46,388 nt of DNA from Acidimicrobiaceae bacterium (GCA_027449885.1 DAIDKS010000046.1:1-46388); one strand, 5' to 3'. Counted from the first letter of the stretch, positions 17,293 through 25,734 are shown. Notes: generated by a model from the sequence alone, not told the origin. Numbers and translations are program-made.

Positions 17293-17751
17293 TCAGTCCG
17301 GCACTATCTCGACTCCGCGCTCAGTCAGTGAGCTGTAGTAGCCAACCATACTCTCGAGCGAAATCTCAACAGAGGAAGAATCGTCCGGGCTCAAGCCACC
17401 ACGGGCCTCTACCCAGGGGCGCTCACTGTGCGTGAGATCGCTCAGTTGCTGGGCACTGAGTTGCCCATATGTTTGGACCACCACATCGATGGACTCAATC
17501 TGATTGCCCTCTAGGGTCTCGGGATGCCCGTACTTCCACGTACTCACCTGGAACTGGCCCTTGTGAAGCTCGTAAAGTTCACGGCAAACCGGGCCATTTC
17601 TCCACGCCTGGAACCGCTCAGGGAACAACGCCTCGTCGTCCCAGACCGCGTGCCATGCCAACGTGTAATAAACGAGCTTCTGGAGCTTCATCGACGTAAT
17701 AGGTCCAGTCCTGTCAAGTACCGCGGCCGCGACGTCATGCACCGTTGCCAT
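17293..17751 (-). CDS. Panacea-domain (DUF4065, SocA-like) antitoxin
   Basis: A 152-residue protein with the Panacea domain: an N-terminal VAAAVLDR segment, MKLQKLVYYTLAWHAVWD at about residues 22-39, then PERFQAWRNGPVCRELY at about 44-60. These are hallmarks of DUF4065/SocA proteins, known to neutralise a wide range of unrelated toxins. The ATG at 17751 is chosen over upstream codons because AGGAGAACG sits in front of it and the domain starts immediately. Toxin follows antitoxin with 4 bases between, so they form an operon. SocA itself is a proteolytic adaptor in Caulobacter; whether this one works so is unknown. Confidence 0.85.
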   Translation of the reverse strand: MATVHDVAAAVLDRTGPITSMKLQKLVYYTLAWHAVWDDEALFPERFQAWRNGPVCRELYELHKGQFQVSTWKYGHPETLEGNQIESIDVVVQTYGQLSAQQLSDLTHSERPWVEARGGLSPDDSSSVEISLESMVGYYSSLTERGVEIVPD

Positions 17752-18243
17752 CGTTCTCCTCCACAGATTCCCCAACTGTTTCCATGCTAAGCGTCCGGTG
17801 TGACGCTTGTCGAGCATGGATCCTTGTCTCGGACTTTCGGCCCCTCTCGAACCGACGGCGCGGAAGGGGGCCGAGATGGCGTCACGCGCCCACGTGTCGG
17901 AGCCCGGGCGCCGAGTGACCGTTCTCACGAGTGCGAGGGAGTTCGCCCGGCGTAGTGATCACATTCAAGACTGAGCAATTGGCCACTCGAAGAGGAGCCC
18001 GATCCCTAGCACCAGGACCTTGTCGGCAGCTCCCGTTGGAAGGTGATTTCGTGCCACGACCGCTTAGGTGATGAATCCTGGTGCATTCTGCTTTCACCAA
18101 CGCCCCCCCCCATGTGATCCGCTGGTGCCAAAGTTCGCCGATCACCAACTGAGGGGCCGATCCGCTTGACCTGTGGACCACCCAATTACACAGGGATCAA
18201 CACCGGCGGAATTGGCCCCGCGCATCACCTACTCTTGGGTCAC
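17752..18243. other. Divergent intergenic region
   Basis: This 492-base stretch separates the Panacea operon (minus) from a membrane-protein gene (plus). It holds no convincing gene. Visible features are a run of nine C (18103-18111) and scattered short dyads. A TACTCT box at 18230-18235 ends 8 bases before the ATG at 18244, a candidate leaderless promoter for that gene. Confidence 0.4.
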
Positions 18244-18714
18244 ATGAGCACTGGGTCTCTTGCTCCGGACGGTCGAGAAGCGCACCGCATTGCAACCAGT
18301 GTTTTCGACACGCTACTTTCGGACCAGATTTCTCGCGGCGATTCGCTAAATGCGACGGCAGGTGTCCTAGCGGGACTTTCAGGCGTTGTGACCACCCTTG
18401 CGGGTGTGGTTCCCAATTTGACGACCAGGGTCGTCGGCAAGTTGGGAGTCACAACCGCCGGTCTCTCCGTGGTCTTTGCGGTAGTAGCGCTGGTGCTCCG
18501 ACGTCCCGGCCGTGAACCTCGTCGTCCCCAGGAGCTACTAAATGAGATACTCAACTCAGAAGACGCACAGCTTACCGAGGATGTGCTGCTCCGCGCCGAC
18601 GTGGCAGCAGCAGAACGAAACGAGAAACGTCTGCGTCAGAAGGCACAGTGGGTCGTGATCGCGGCCATACTCCTAGCGGCGGCGGTGCTGTTACTCGTCA
18701 CAGGTATGATCTGA
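18244..18714 (+). CDS. Small three-helix membrane protein
   Basis: A 156-residue protein with a soluble N-terminus (residues 1-38), two adjacent membrane segments (about 38-62 and 70-95), a charged cytoplasmic loop rich in Glu/Asp/Arg, and a third membrane segment at the C-terminus (about 135-155). The phrase RGDSLNATAGVLAGLSG recalls the conserved start of small two-helix membrane proteins that act as effectors beside nucleotide-signal systems. That likeness is weak. The ATG at 18244 lacks a ribosome binding site but follows a TACTCT box. A 52-residue gene follows after 12 bases, and the two appear to form an operon ending in the hairpin at 18896. Confidence 0.7.
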   Translation: MSTGSLAPDGREAHRIATSVFDTLLSDQISRGDSLNATAGVLAGLSGVVTTLAGVVPNLTTRVVGKLGVTTAGLSVVFAVVALVLRRPGREPRRPQELLNEILNSEDAQLTEDVLLRADVAAAERNEKRLRQKAQWVVIAAILLAAAVLLLVTGMI

Positions 18715-18726
18715 ACAGGAGTTTCG

Positions 18727-18885
18727 ATGAACACTCGCCACACCGCAACAGAAACACAGCAGAAGGCGCCGAAAGAGGCTAGTTGGTCACGAGCATTCGA
18801 AGAGATGCGCCGAGCTCGTCAATCGGGGCAGAGTCCTAACCCGGAAGTATTTCGCGATCTGACCAAGTCGGCTGGCGGCGACTGA
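18727..18885 (+). CDS. Small hydrophilic protein (52 aa)
   Basis: A 52-residue open frame with AGGAG 8 bases before its ATG and only 12 bases from the upstream membrane-protein gene. The product is hydrophilic and charged: a Thr/Gln/Lys-rich N-terminus, a basic helix (WSRAFEEMRRARQSG) and an acidic end. The strong ribosome binding site, the tight spacing and the terminator just behind it all support a real gene. It may be a soluble partner of the membrane protein. No family is recognised. Confidence 0.6.
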   Translation: MNTRHTATETQQKAPKEASWSRAFEEMRRARQSGQSPNPEVFRDLTKSAGGD

Positions 18886-18895
18886 GGTTCGACGA

Positions 18896-18946
18896 CTTCA
18901 TGTCCCGCCGCGGAGGATCCGTATTTCCTCGCGGCGGGACATGAAG
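18896..18946. terminator. Bidirectional terminator hairpin
   Basis: CTTCATGTCCCGCCGCG(G)AGGA and its complement TCCTCGCGGCGGGACATGAAG form a 21-bp stem with one bulged G around a short T-rich loop. It lies between the convergent genes ending at 18885 (plus) and 19053 (minus), so it probably ends transcription from both sides. Confidence 0.8.
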
Positions 18947-19052
18947 ATACTCTCAATCTTCTACGGCGAAGGCGCCGCGATCAGTGGTCACTGACAGGTT
19001 GATCACGTCGACGTCCTCGCCATCTGGTTGCGTCAGTAACCGCTCGAGTTCG

Positions 19053-19808
19053 TCACCACATCCCGCAGACTGTGCCCAGATCCTGATAGCCACTGCCGTT
19101 GTAGTGCCATCCAGTCGAACTCCACGTCGCCGAAGCGTTTCGCGGGCCCCACAGGACCTCTACGTATTGGTTCGTGGCGAGAGAGGCAGAACTGCTGTTG
19201 GCTACCAGGGACCCGGTCGAGCAGCCGCTAGCAACGGTACCCAGCTCGGAATGGGCCGAGTATCCGCTACCGGACGCAGTGTACGTATACGCGGCGGCCA
19301 TGTAATTGGAATTACCGTTCACCGTCGCCGTCCCGACTGCGACTTCGCCATTGGTGGCTCCACCGTAGTTGCAGCCATCCATGTTGGGGCAGTACTGGGA
19401 GATCGCAGGACTGACTCCGTTGGATGGCGCTGACCCCGGAGTGCCTGCGCCACACGTTCCCACAACTGACAGCGCATCTGTGACGATGCCCGCAGGAATT
19501 CCGCCAGCACCTGTTGAGACGGTCGGTAGTACGGAAACAGCCGTGACGGAGCACCCCGAAGAATCGTGAACGAGTGTTGAGGGGTTCACGCTCTCTATCG
19601 CCTGACGCTGCAGGCTGGCCCACACCTGCCAGTCTGATAGCGGCGCGCTTGCTGCCGGCATTGCGGGCATGGTGACCGGCCCGGTTTGAGTCGGTGCCGC
19701 TCCCGCCGATCCGAGTGTCGGTAGAGCCGAGAACACTGCCAACACTGCAATGGCCGACGCGGTCGCGATCACACGGCCCGTCTTTCGTTTGAATTCAAAT
19801 GACATCAT
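19053..19808 (-). CDS. Secreted protein, unknown function
   Basis: A 251-residue protein with a classic signal peptide: basic KRKTGR, a hydrophobic core (TASAIAVLAVFSALPTL) and cleavage near SAGAAPT. The mature part is Ser/Thr/Gly/Ala-rich with six or more Cys, suggesting disulfide-linked beta structure. It ends in an aromatic strand pattern (YVEVLWGPRNASATW...GWHYNGSGYQDLG). The start is the double ATG at 19808/19805, preceded by GGAG. It follows the sigma/anti-sigma operon on the same strand with 104 bases and a hairpin between, so it is a candidate target of that sigma factor. No family is recognised. Confidence 0.72.
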   Translation of the reverse strand: MMSFEFKRKTGRVIATASAIAVLAVFSALPTLGSAGAAPTQTGPVTMPAMPAASAPLSDWQVWASLQRQAIESVNPSTLVHDSSGCSVTAVSVLPTVSTGAGGIPAGIVTDALSVVGTCGAGTPGSAPSNGVSPAISQYCPNMDGCNYGGATNGEVAVGTATVNGNSNYMAAAYTYTASGSGYSAHSELGTVASGCSTGSLVANSSSASLATNQYVEVLWGPRNASATWSSTGWHYNGSGYQDLGTVCGMW

Positions 19809-19869
19809 CTTCGCTGCTCCTTCTTGTTGTCCCACGTTTCGGGGGCGAAAGAGACCGCACTCACCGCCT

Positions 19870-19890
19870 GCTGACCGGGACCGGGTCAGC
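19870..19890 (-). terminator. Small hairpin after the sigma/anti-sigma operon
   Basis: GCTGACC and GGTCAGC form a 7-bp stem with a 7-base loop, 23 bases past the stop of the anti-sigma-like gene. There is no T-tract after it on the minus strand. It may be a weak terminator that lets some transcription reach the secreted-protein gene. Confidence 0.4.
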
Positions 19891-19912
19891 GAGGACTCGT
19901 GCGCCGGCGCTC

Positions 19913-21097
19913 CTATGCTCCGCCGTTCTCAGACGGAACAACGCCTCGACCCTGGACGATCGCAACTGTTCCGTAGTTGATCAATCCGACTTGCGACCAA
20001 ACGCCGTTAGTCGCTACCTGCTCCCCGCAGGAGATCAGTTGGCCACTCGATGGATCAATGACGATCTGGAAAGACTCGTCGGGACTCAGACTCACCTGGA
20101 CTTCCGTTCCGGTTGCTCCGGACGGCAGAGTGATCGGTCCGAGCAGCGTGGCGCCCGGCAGGCTCTCCGCCACCTGGTAGAGGGTTGAGCCGAGTTTCGC
20201 TGAGGCGTCAGGCAACTGCAGGAGCTGCTCCAGGATCGCTAACTGCTCACTCGGCGCGCAGCCAACCGACTGAGTACTCGTTCCGTCATTGATCGGACAC
20301 GCCCCCGGCAAAGAGCTCACGGCGCCGTCGACTCCGATGCGACCCGCCCCCAAAAGGGCCAGGATCGCGGCCGGGCTCTGCGGCAAGCTGTTCACGTTGG
20401 CTGCCGAGGTCAGGAGCGTCGTCTGGGGCGTGGACGCGAGCGTCATGCCAAACCCCGAGTAGCCACTGACCGTCGAGGCGTATCCGCCGTACGCGCTCCC
20501 CGTGTTGGCGTTGGCCGGGTTGCCGCCCAGTTGGTTCGACGAGTCTGACAACGCGCACGGGATGAAGGGCCGACCGAGGGCAATCCAGCGTGCCTGCTCG
20601 GCCGGAGAGATGAAGTGACTGCCACCGGCGTCGACCGGGGTAGGAGTGATCACCACCTGACCGGAACCGTCACCGGTGGTCCAGCTCTGAATCGTCCCGT
20701 CCGCGACGTACGTGAGTGGCGCCTCCCCGGGACTCATCGCCGGACTGCTCACCTCACACGTCAGGGAGATGCTGGACTGCTGGAAGTAGTACTGGCCCGG
20801 GCCCAGTGAAGGGAAGGCCGCCTCAGCGGCACTCTGACTCGCCGCCGTCTTCAGCGTCGCGGCCAGCGCGCTGGTCGGAGTGCCGCTGAGCACCAACACC
20901 AGCGCCGCCGCCGCGGCGGCCGCCCCACTGAGGCTCACACCCCAGTAGCGACGAGCACGCGAATGAGTGCGAACCGAAGGCTCGTCCATCCGGTCGCGAA
21001 TCTGAAGCCACAGCGCGTCAATCACGTCCTGGTCCAATTGGGCGTCCTCTGCGGGATCAATGGCTCGCAGGAGTTCCTCTACTGATGCGGTGGTCAT
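19913..21097 (-). CDS. CU044_5270-type membrane protein, probable anti-sigma partner
   Basis: A 394-residue protein. A cytoplasmic N-terminus with a short helical acidic motif (SVEELLRAIDPAED) is followed by one membrane segment at about residues 55-75 (SLSGAAAAAAALVLVLSG) and a large extracytoplasmic Ser/Gly-rich domain. The C-terminal part (ESFQIVIDPSSGQLIS) matches actinobacterial CU044_5270-type proteins, which are regularly encoded just after an ECF-like sigma factor. The ATG at 21097 overlaps the sigma stop (ATGA), showing translational coupling, and GGAGG lies in front of it. The probable role is sequestration of the sigma factor at the membrane until a signal arrives outside. That role is inferred from layout. 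Confidence 0.75.
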   Translation of the reverse strand: MTTASVEELLRAIDPAEDAQLDQDVIDALWLQIRDRMDEPSVRTHSRARRYWGVSLSGAAAAAAALVLVLSGTPTSALAATLKTAASQSAAEAAFPSLGPGQYYFQQSSISLTCEVSSPAMSPGEAPLTYVADGTIQSWTTGDGSGQVVITPTPVDAGGSHFISPAEQARWIALGRPFIPCALSDSSNQLGGNPANANTGSAYGGYASTVSGYSGFGMTLASTPQTTLLTSAANVNSLPQSPAAILALLGAGRIGVDGAVSSLPGACPINDGTSTQSVGCAPSEQLAILEQLLQLPDASAKLGSTLYQVAESLPGATLLGPITLPSGATGTEVQVSLSPDESFQIVIDPSSGQLISCGEQVATNGVWSQVGLINYGTVAIVQGRGVVPSENGGA

Positions 21098-21651
21098 GCT
21101 TCCTCCTTGTACTGCGGGGCTTGGGGGGCGATTGGGTCCAGGGACGCGACGCCACTCGATACGTTCGCGCGAAGTCGAGCGAGCGCGCGATGAATACGGA
21201 CGTTGAGGGCGTTGACCGAACAACCGAGGACGTCGGCGGCGTCGGATCGCGAGAGTCCCTCCCAGTAGATGAGGCGCAGTGCCTCCTGATCTCTTGGGCT
21301 GAGGGCGGAGAACGCCGACGAGATGTCTATGACGTCACTGAGATCGAACTGGTCAGTCGCTCGCAGATCGGGTAACTCGACCAGCACGGGGGCACGACCC
21401 AGGCGGCGGCGTTCGTGGGATACCTCAAAGCTCGCGATTCGATAGAGCCAGGGCAGCGACGGGGCGTCCACCGAGGCGAACTTCTTCCACGCGGCCACGA
21501 ACGCCGCCGCGACTACTTCGTCGTGTGAGCTGGGTGGCACTCGACGAGCGACGTAACGAGAGATGGCTGAAAAGTTCTCACGATAGAACTCCTCATACTG
21601 GAGACGAATCGCACCTTCTTGTGGCGTTGCTGATCGCTGTCTCCGTCTCAT
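21094..21651 (-). CDS. ECF-type RNA polymerase sigma factor
   Basis: A 185-residue sigma-70 family protein. Region 2 is at about residues 20-85: FYRENFSAISRYVARRV, then DEVVAAAFVAAWKKF and LPWLYRIASFEVSHERRR. Region 4 is at about 110-165: LSPRDQEALRLIYWEGLSRSDAADVLGCSVNALNVRIHRA split by the usual helix-turn-helix. No extra domain is present. The ATG at 21651 gives the standard length. The coupled downstream membrane protein is its likely regulator. Targets may include the secreted-protein gene at 19053 and the operon itself. Confidence 0.92.
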   Translation of the reverse strand: MRRRQRSATPQEGAIRLQYEEFYRENFSAISRYVARRVPPSSHDEVVAAAFVAAWKKFASVDAPSLPWLYRIASFEVSHERRRLGRAPVLVELPDLRATDQFDLSDVIDISSAFSALSPRDQEALRLIYWEGLSRSDAADVLGCSVNALNVRIHRALARLRANVSSGVASLDPIAPQAPQYKEEA

Positions 21652-21851
21652 AGTGCTATCCCGTTTACACCCAGGTAGGCCCGCTCATTACAGGCCGGTC
21701 GAGACCGTCGCAGCAGTACACCTTCAACGCTCGAATCACCAATTCGCACGGTGAACTTCGTCGCCCGGAATCGTGTGGTCAGCTTGGCCCGAAGCGTGTG
21801 GAAGAAGGCGCTACCCACTCCGCACTTCCGTGCAGACACTGGCTTTCTGCC

Positions 21852-21921
21852 TTTTCGTCACCTACCCGCCACGGGGTCTTGACGAAAGTCGAACCCTCCA
21901 GTTGGCGAAAAGCCCGGCGCG
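21852..21921 (+). repeat. Direct repeat copy B, with internal boxes
   Basis: Gap-free match to 11034-11103 (55 of 70 identical, same orientation, 10,818 bases apart). Boxes TTTCGTCAC, TTGACGAAA and TTGGCGAAA occupy the same places as in copy A, and the sequence CTACCCGCCACGGGG is fully shared. The spacer before the last box differs at 6 of 10 bases. It lies in the 338-base gene-free stretch (21652-21989) upstream of the sigma factor. Confidence 0.75.
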
Positions 21922-21989
21922 GGTCGCCGACAGGAGCCGAGATGCCCAGCCGCCGTCCCAACCGAGTCTCTCGGGGGCCTCGATCGGGC

Positions 21990-22469
21990 TCACTCGATGC
22001 GTGAGGTGCGCAGACGCCGGCGACGGTGGAGCACGTGGCGCACGAGGGCGATGAGAAGCAGCAGGACCGAGAGTCGGTGCCAGAACGAGATGATCACCGG
22101 TGCCGACGCGAGGAAGGGGATCTCGAAGGGGTGTCCGAGGCGCCAGTCGACGATGCCCGAGGCGAGGGTGCTCAGCGCACTCGCGGCGAGGAAGGCGTCA
22201 CCACTCAGCTGCACGCGCACGGCGGAGGCGCGGCGCACGAGACTGCGAATCGCGCGCCGACGCTGGGCCAGGTGCAGAGTGAGGAGGGCGAAGAAGGCCA
22301 GTCCGACGGCCTCATGGGGCGCGAAGGAGCCGTAGCCGGGCATGCCCGGCACCAGGACGACGATCGACACGACGAACGACGCGATCAGGCCCAGGTGCAC
22401 CCTCCAGCGTCGCGCGGCGCGACGGGCGATCGCGGGTCCGAGGGGTGCGCGAGACGTGTCCTCATCCAT
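21990..22469 (-). CDS. Four-helix membrane protein, DUF4405/cytochrome b561-like
   Basis: A 159-residue integral membrane protein with four predicted helices (about 25-45, 52-72, 90-110, 130-150). His residues lie in or near the second and fourth helices (FAPHEAVGLAF, LTLHLAQRR, FWHRLSVLLL, VRHVLHRRRR). This pattern fits di-haem DUF4405/b561-like proteins, where His pairs hold haem between helices. The ATG at 22469 is chosen over the longer upstream start because the first membrane helix follows at a normal distance. The haem role is an inference; no redox partner is adjacent. Confidence 0.6.
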   Translation of the reverse strand: MDEDTSRAPLGPAIARRAARRWRVHLGLIASFVVSIVVLVPGMPGYGSFAPHEAVGLAFFALLTLHLAQRRRAIRSLVRRASAVRVQLSGDAFLAASALSTLASGIVDWRLGHPFEIPFLASAPVIISFWHRLSVLLLLIALVRHVLHRRRRLRTSRIE

Positions 22470-22686
22470 GGGGCGAACGTACGCACGCGCCGAGCCCGGG
22501 GCCATCGGGGTCTTCCCGGAGAGGCCCCTGACTCGATGACGCCTCCCTCGGGGCAGCGCCGTCCTCTCCGGTGGCGTCGCGGCGTCGGGCGGCTCCCGCG
22601 AAACCCTCGACGACGACCGGCGTCGCTAGGGCGGGAGAAGGGCGGGCGCGTGGGCCACGCCCCGGGTCCGCTCGCTGCCACACCCA

Positions 22687-22720
22687 GGGCCCGCGCCGCG
22701 AGCGAACGCGACGCGGGCCC
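22687..22720 (-). terminator. Terminator-like hairpin of the large secreted protein gene
   Basis: GGGCCCGCG and CGCGGGCCC form a 9-bp stem directly past the stop codon at 22729 on the minus strand. The loop is 16 bases and may pair further. No T-tract follows. Confidence 0.5.
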
Positions 22721-22728
22721 CTACGACC

Positions 22729-25700
22729 TCAGTGCACCACCACGGTGCGCGTCAGGCTGGACGGCGCGACACGCGCGTCACCCGAGTACTGGATGACCAC
22801 GCGAACGCGACTGTTCGCAGGGATGGCTCGGTAGTGCACCACGAGGTTCGCGCTCCGCACGGCCGCCGCGGCGACCACCACGCCGTTCACCCTCACCGTG
22901 AGGCGCCCGCTCGGCGTCGCCGCCCCGGGGGCGACCACGCGAATGATCGCGCGCAGCTGGCTTCGGCCGACGCTCGCCGCGAGCCGCGACGACGCCTTGA
23001 CCACCGTCTGGGCGGTCGTGGCCTGCGCGCTCGAGTAGCGAGCTCGGTCGGTCGGGACGAACGTGGCCGTCACGACGTGACGACCCGACGCGCTCACGGC
23101 GCCGCGCAGGTCGGGACTGGTGGCGACCCCAGTGATCACGGGTTGGGCCGCACCGACCGCTCGGCCGTCGACGGCGAACTGGACGAGGCCGTCGACGGGG
23201 ATCGACCCGGAGGTGACGGTCGCCGTCACGACGACGGGCTGCCCGTAGACGACGCGCGCGGCGGGTGCGAGGCTCACGATGACGTCGAGCGGGGACACCG
23301 CGATCAGCTCGCGGACCTCGGGAGCCGGCAGGTACGAGCCGTCACCCGGTTGGCTCATGGTGACGACGCACGTGCCACCCGAGAGGAACTCGAGGGTCGA
23401 CCCCGCCAGACGACAGACGCCGCTCGACGTCGAGTCGACCTGGTAGCTCACCGGGAGTCCGGAGCTGGTCGTCGCCGACAGCGTGTAGCTGCCCCCCACC
23501 TGGACCGGCGGTGGCGTGGGTGTCGAGATCACCTGGGGTTGGGACGCCGGCGCGGGAGCCACGTAGGGGACCACGACCCGGATGCTGAGCGCCACGGGCG
23601 AGGCCGGCGAGTAGGTCGCGTCACCGCCCTGAGTCGCCACGAGTGAGCAGGTTCCCGCTCCGGTGAGGCTGAGACGCGAGCCCGCGAGCGTGCACACACC
23701 CGCCGGGGTGGTGCTGTCCAGCTCGTAGGTCACGGGCAGCCCGGAGTCGGCCGTCGCCGTGAGGTCGATCGCCTGACCCACGTAGGCGAGTGAGGACACG
23801 GACGAACTGATGCTCTGCGGGTGCAGCTCGACGGGAATCGTCATCTGCACGGGCGCGGCCGCGTCGTAGGCCACGCCGTCACCCGCCTGGGTGGCGTTGA
23901 CGACGCAACTGCCCACCCCGGTGAACAGGAGGGTCGCCCCCGAGAGGCGGCACACGTCGCTGCCCGAGGTGGCGTCGAGCGAGTAGGTGACCGGGAGATC
24001 CGAGCTGGCCGACGCCGTCAGGGTCACGCTGTCCGACACGTAGCCGACGGACGGAGCCTGGTTGGAGATCACTTGCGACTCCATCGCCAGGCTGGTCGGC
24101 ACGGTCGCGACGTAGATGCCGGTCCACCCGGTCGACGTGGCCGGGTCGAGCATCGACACGCTGATGGCCAGGTAGCGACCCCGGAAGCCGTCACGCTCGA
24201 TGGCGACGCCGCTGACGATCGAGTTCGCCGGGGCGGCCGCGTCGGTCGTCGAGCCGACGTCGAAGGTCTGCACTCCCACGATCACGTGAGGGGCGGCGTC
24301 CGGCGCCTGCTGGGCGAGGAAGATGCCCACGTTGCCGTTCGTGGCCGAGGCCTTGAAGGCCACCTGGAACGCGCCACCGCCCAGTCCCGAGACGGCCGCG
24401 AAGCTCGAGGCCCGCCACCGCGGGGGCTCGCGGGTCGTGTCGGTGCTCCCACCGACGCCCGGAGGACTGCCGGAGAAGGTCCAGAACAGGAATCCCGCGA
24501 AGCGTTGGTCACTCACGGCGACCGGGTACAGCGTGGCGGTCGTCGTGTCGTAGACGAAGATCCCCTGGTTCACGGGGACCGTCGTGACGTAGCCGTTGGG
24601 GTAGGTCGTGGTGCAGTAGGCGACCAGGTCGGCGTTGCCGTCGCTCGGGCACGCGAGGGTGATCGTCTCGACGGCGCTGCCCCACGAGCCCCAGAAGGCG
24701 ACGAAGCGTCCGTCGTAGGACAGGCCCTCACCGAAGTTGGTGAAGGTCGTGCCCTCACTCTGCCCCGGCACCTGCTCGCCGATGCTCGCGAGCGCGGTCA
24801 GGGTCGGCGCGTCCTGCAGCGGCGCGAGGTACACCCCGCCGACGGTCGGGGCCGACTCGTTGTCCCACCCCGTGAAGACCACGTGGCCGTTGGCCGCGCT
24901 GGGCGGAGCCGTCGACCCGAAGGTCACGGTGCCGCCCGAGGGCTGACCGGGGATCACCGTGGACGCGTTCGCTATCAGTTGCGTGGGGTTGGATGCGCCG
25001 TTCGCGTCGCGGAAGAAGATCCCGGTGTAGCCGGTGGTCCCCACCGTGTAGTTGCCCTTGAAGACGATGGTGGTGCCGTCGATGGACGGCGCACCGGGGA
25101 ACTGGTCGAAGCGGGTCCCGGCCGGCACGTCCGTCCCGGGCACCGCGTAGGCGCCCTGATCCGGGACGGCCCCGAGCAGCGAGGCGGCCGTGCCCAGCGA
25201 GCCGCCCGCTCCGGTCGTCGAGAAGAGCCCGGTCGTGCCGACCTTGGTGCTCACCCCGTCGACCGTGTAGGTCCACACCGGCGTGCTCTGGCCACGCGTG
25301 ACGACGGCGCTCCCCGTCTCGCCGATTCGCGGGAACGACGGGAACTCGTTGAAGGTCCCACCCAAGTTGTTCGGGTCGGGCACCGCGTCGCCGACCTGGG
25401 CGACGGCGCTCACGACCGGAGAGGAGCCCGCCGCACTCGCCTCGTAGATGCCCCGCACCGGAGAGCCGGAGCCGGCGGTGCGCGCTCGGAACACGACCAG
25501 CCCCGACGAGTTGATCGATGGTTGATTGAAGCTGTTGAACGCGTGGTCCGTTCCCGGGGCCACGGTGGCGCTGTTGGCGATGGTCTCCCAGCTCAACTGC
25601 GAGGATGCCGCCCGGGCGGCCCCGCTGTCGAGGAGGGTCTGGCCCATCACCACCAGTGCCGTCGCGCACGTCGCGACGAGCGAACGCCTACCGAGACTCC

Positions 25701-25734
25701 TCCGCCGAGAAGTCGCTTGTCGTGGGCTTTCCAT
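22729..25734 (-). CDS. Large secreted protein with tandem Ig-like repeats
   Basis: A 1001-residue exported protein. The signal peptide covers about residues 1-44 (RRSLVATCATALVVMG...ARAASS). Residues 50-540 contain repeated blocks of beta-propeller appearance (for example GIYEAS, GIFFRD, GVYLAP, GIFVYD and GIFLAQ at regular spacing). Residues about 560-815 hold three tandem units of roughly 80 residues, each with TLTA-SS-LPVTY-LD, a Cys pair (VCRLSG...GSCVV) and a GDG or GDA turn. A C-terminal Ig-like domain near 820-910 (VTATVTSGSIPVDGLVQF) and a final strand-rich part follow. It is a cell-surface or secreted protein, possibly adhesive. No catalytic motif is seen and the function is unknown. 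Confidence 0.8.
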   Translation of the reverse strand: MESPRQATSRRRSLGRRSLVATCATALVVMGQTLLDSGAARAASSQLSWETIANSATVAPGTDHAFNSFNQPSINSSGLVVFRARTAGSGSPVRGIYEASAAGSSPVVSAVAQVGDAVPDPNNLGGTFNEFPSFPRIGETGSAVVTRGQSTPVWTYTVDGVSTKVGTTGLFSTTGAGGSLGTAASLLGAVPDQGAYAVPGTDVPAGTRFDQFPGAPSIDGTTIVFKGNYTVGTTGYTGIFFRDANGASNPTQLIANASTVIPGQPSGGTVTFGSTAPPSAANGHVVFTGWDNESAPTVGGVYLAPLQDAPTLTALASIGEQVPGQSEGTTFTNFGEGLSYDGRFVAFWGSWGSAVETITLACPSDGNADLVAYCTTTYPNGYVTTVPVNQGIFVYDTTTATLYPVAVSDQRFAGFLFWTFSGSPPGVGGSTDTTREPPRWRASSFAAVSGLGGGAFQVAFKASATNGNVGIFLAQQAPDAAPHVIVGVQTFDVGSTTDAAAPANSIVSGVAIERDGFRGRYLAISVSMLDPATSTGWTGIYVATVPTSLAMESQVISNQAPSVGYVSDSVTLTASASSDLPVTYSLDATSGSDVCRLSGATLLFTGVGSCVVNATQAGDGVAYDAAAPVQMTIPVELHPQSISSSVSSLAYVGQAIDLTATADSGLPVTYELDSTTPAGVCTLAGSRLSLTGAGTCSLVATQGGDATYSPASPVALSIRVVVPYVAPAPASQPQVISTPTPPPVQVGGSYTLSATTSSGLPVSYQVDSTSSGVCRLAGSTLEFLSGGTCVVTMSQPGDGSYLPAPEVRELIAVSPLDVIVSLAPAARVVYGQPVVVTATVTSGSIPVDGLVQFAVDGRAVGAAQPVITGVATSPDLRGAVSASGRHVVTATFVPTDRARYSSAQATTAQTVVKASSRLAASVGRSQLRAIIRVVAPGAATPSGRLTVRVNGVVVAAAAVRSANLVVHYRAIPANSRVRVVIQYSGDARVAPSSLTRTVVVH

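Noticed and set aside
18103..18111. Run of nine C as a phase-variation tract
   Set aside because: It lies in gene-free DNA, not inside a coding frame or between clear promoter boxes, so no switching role can be supported.
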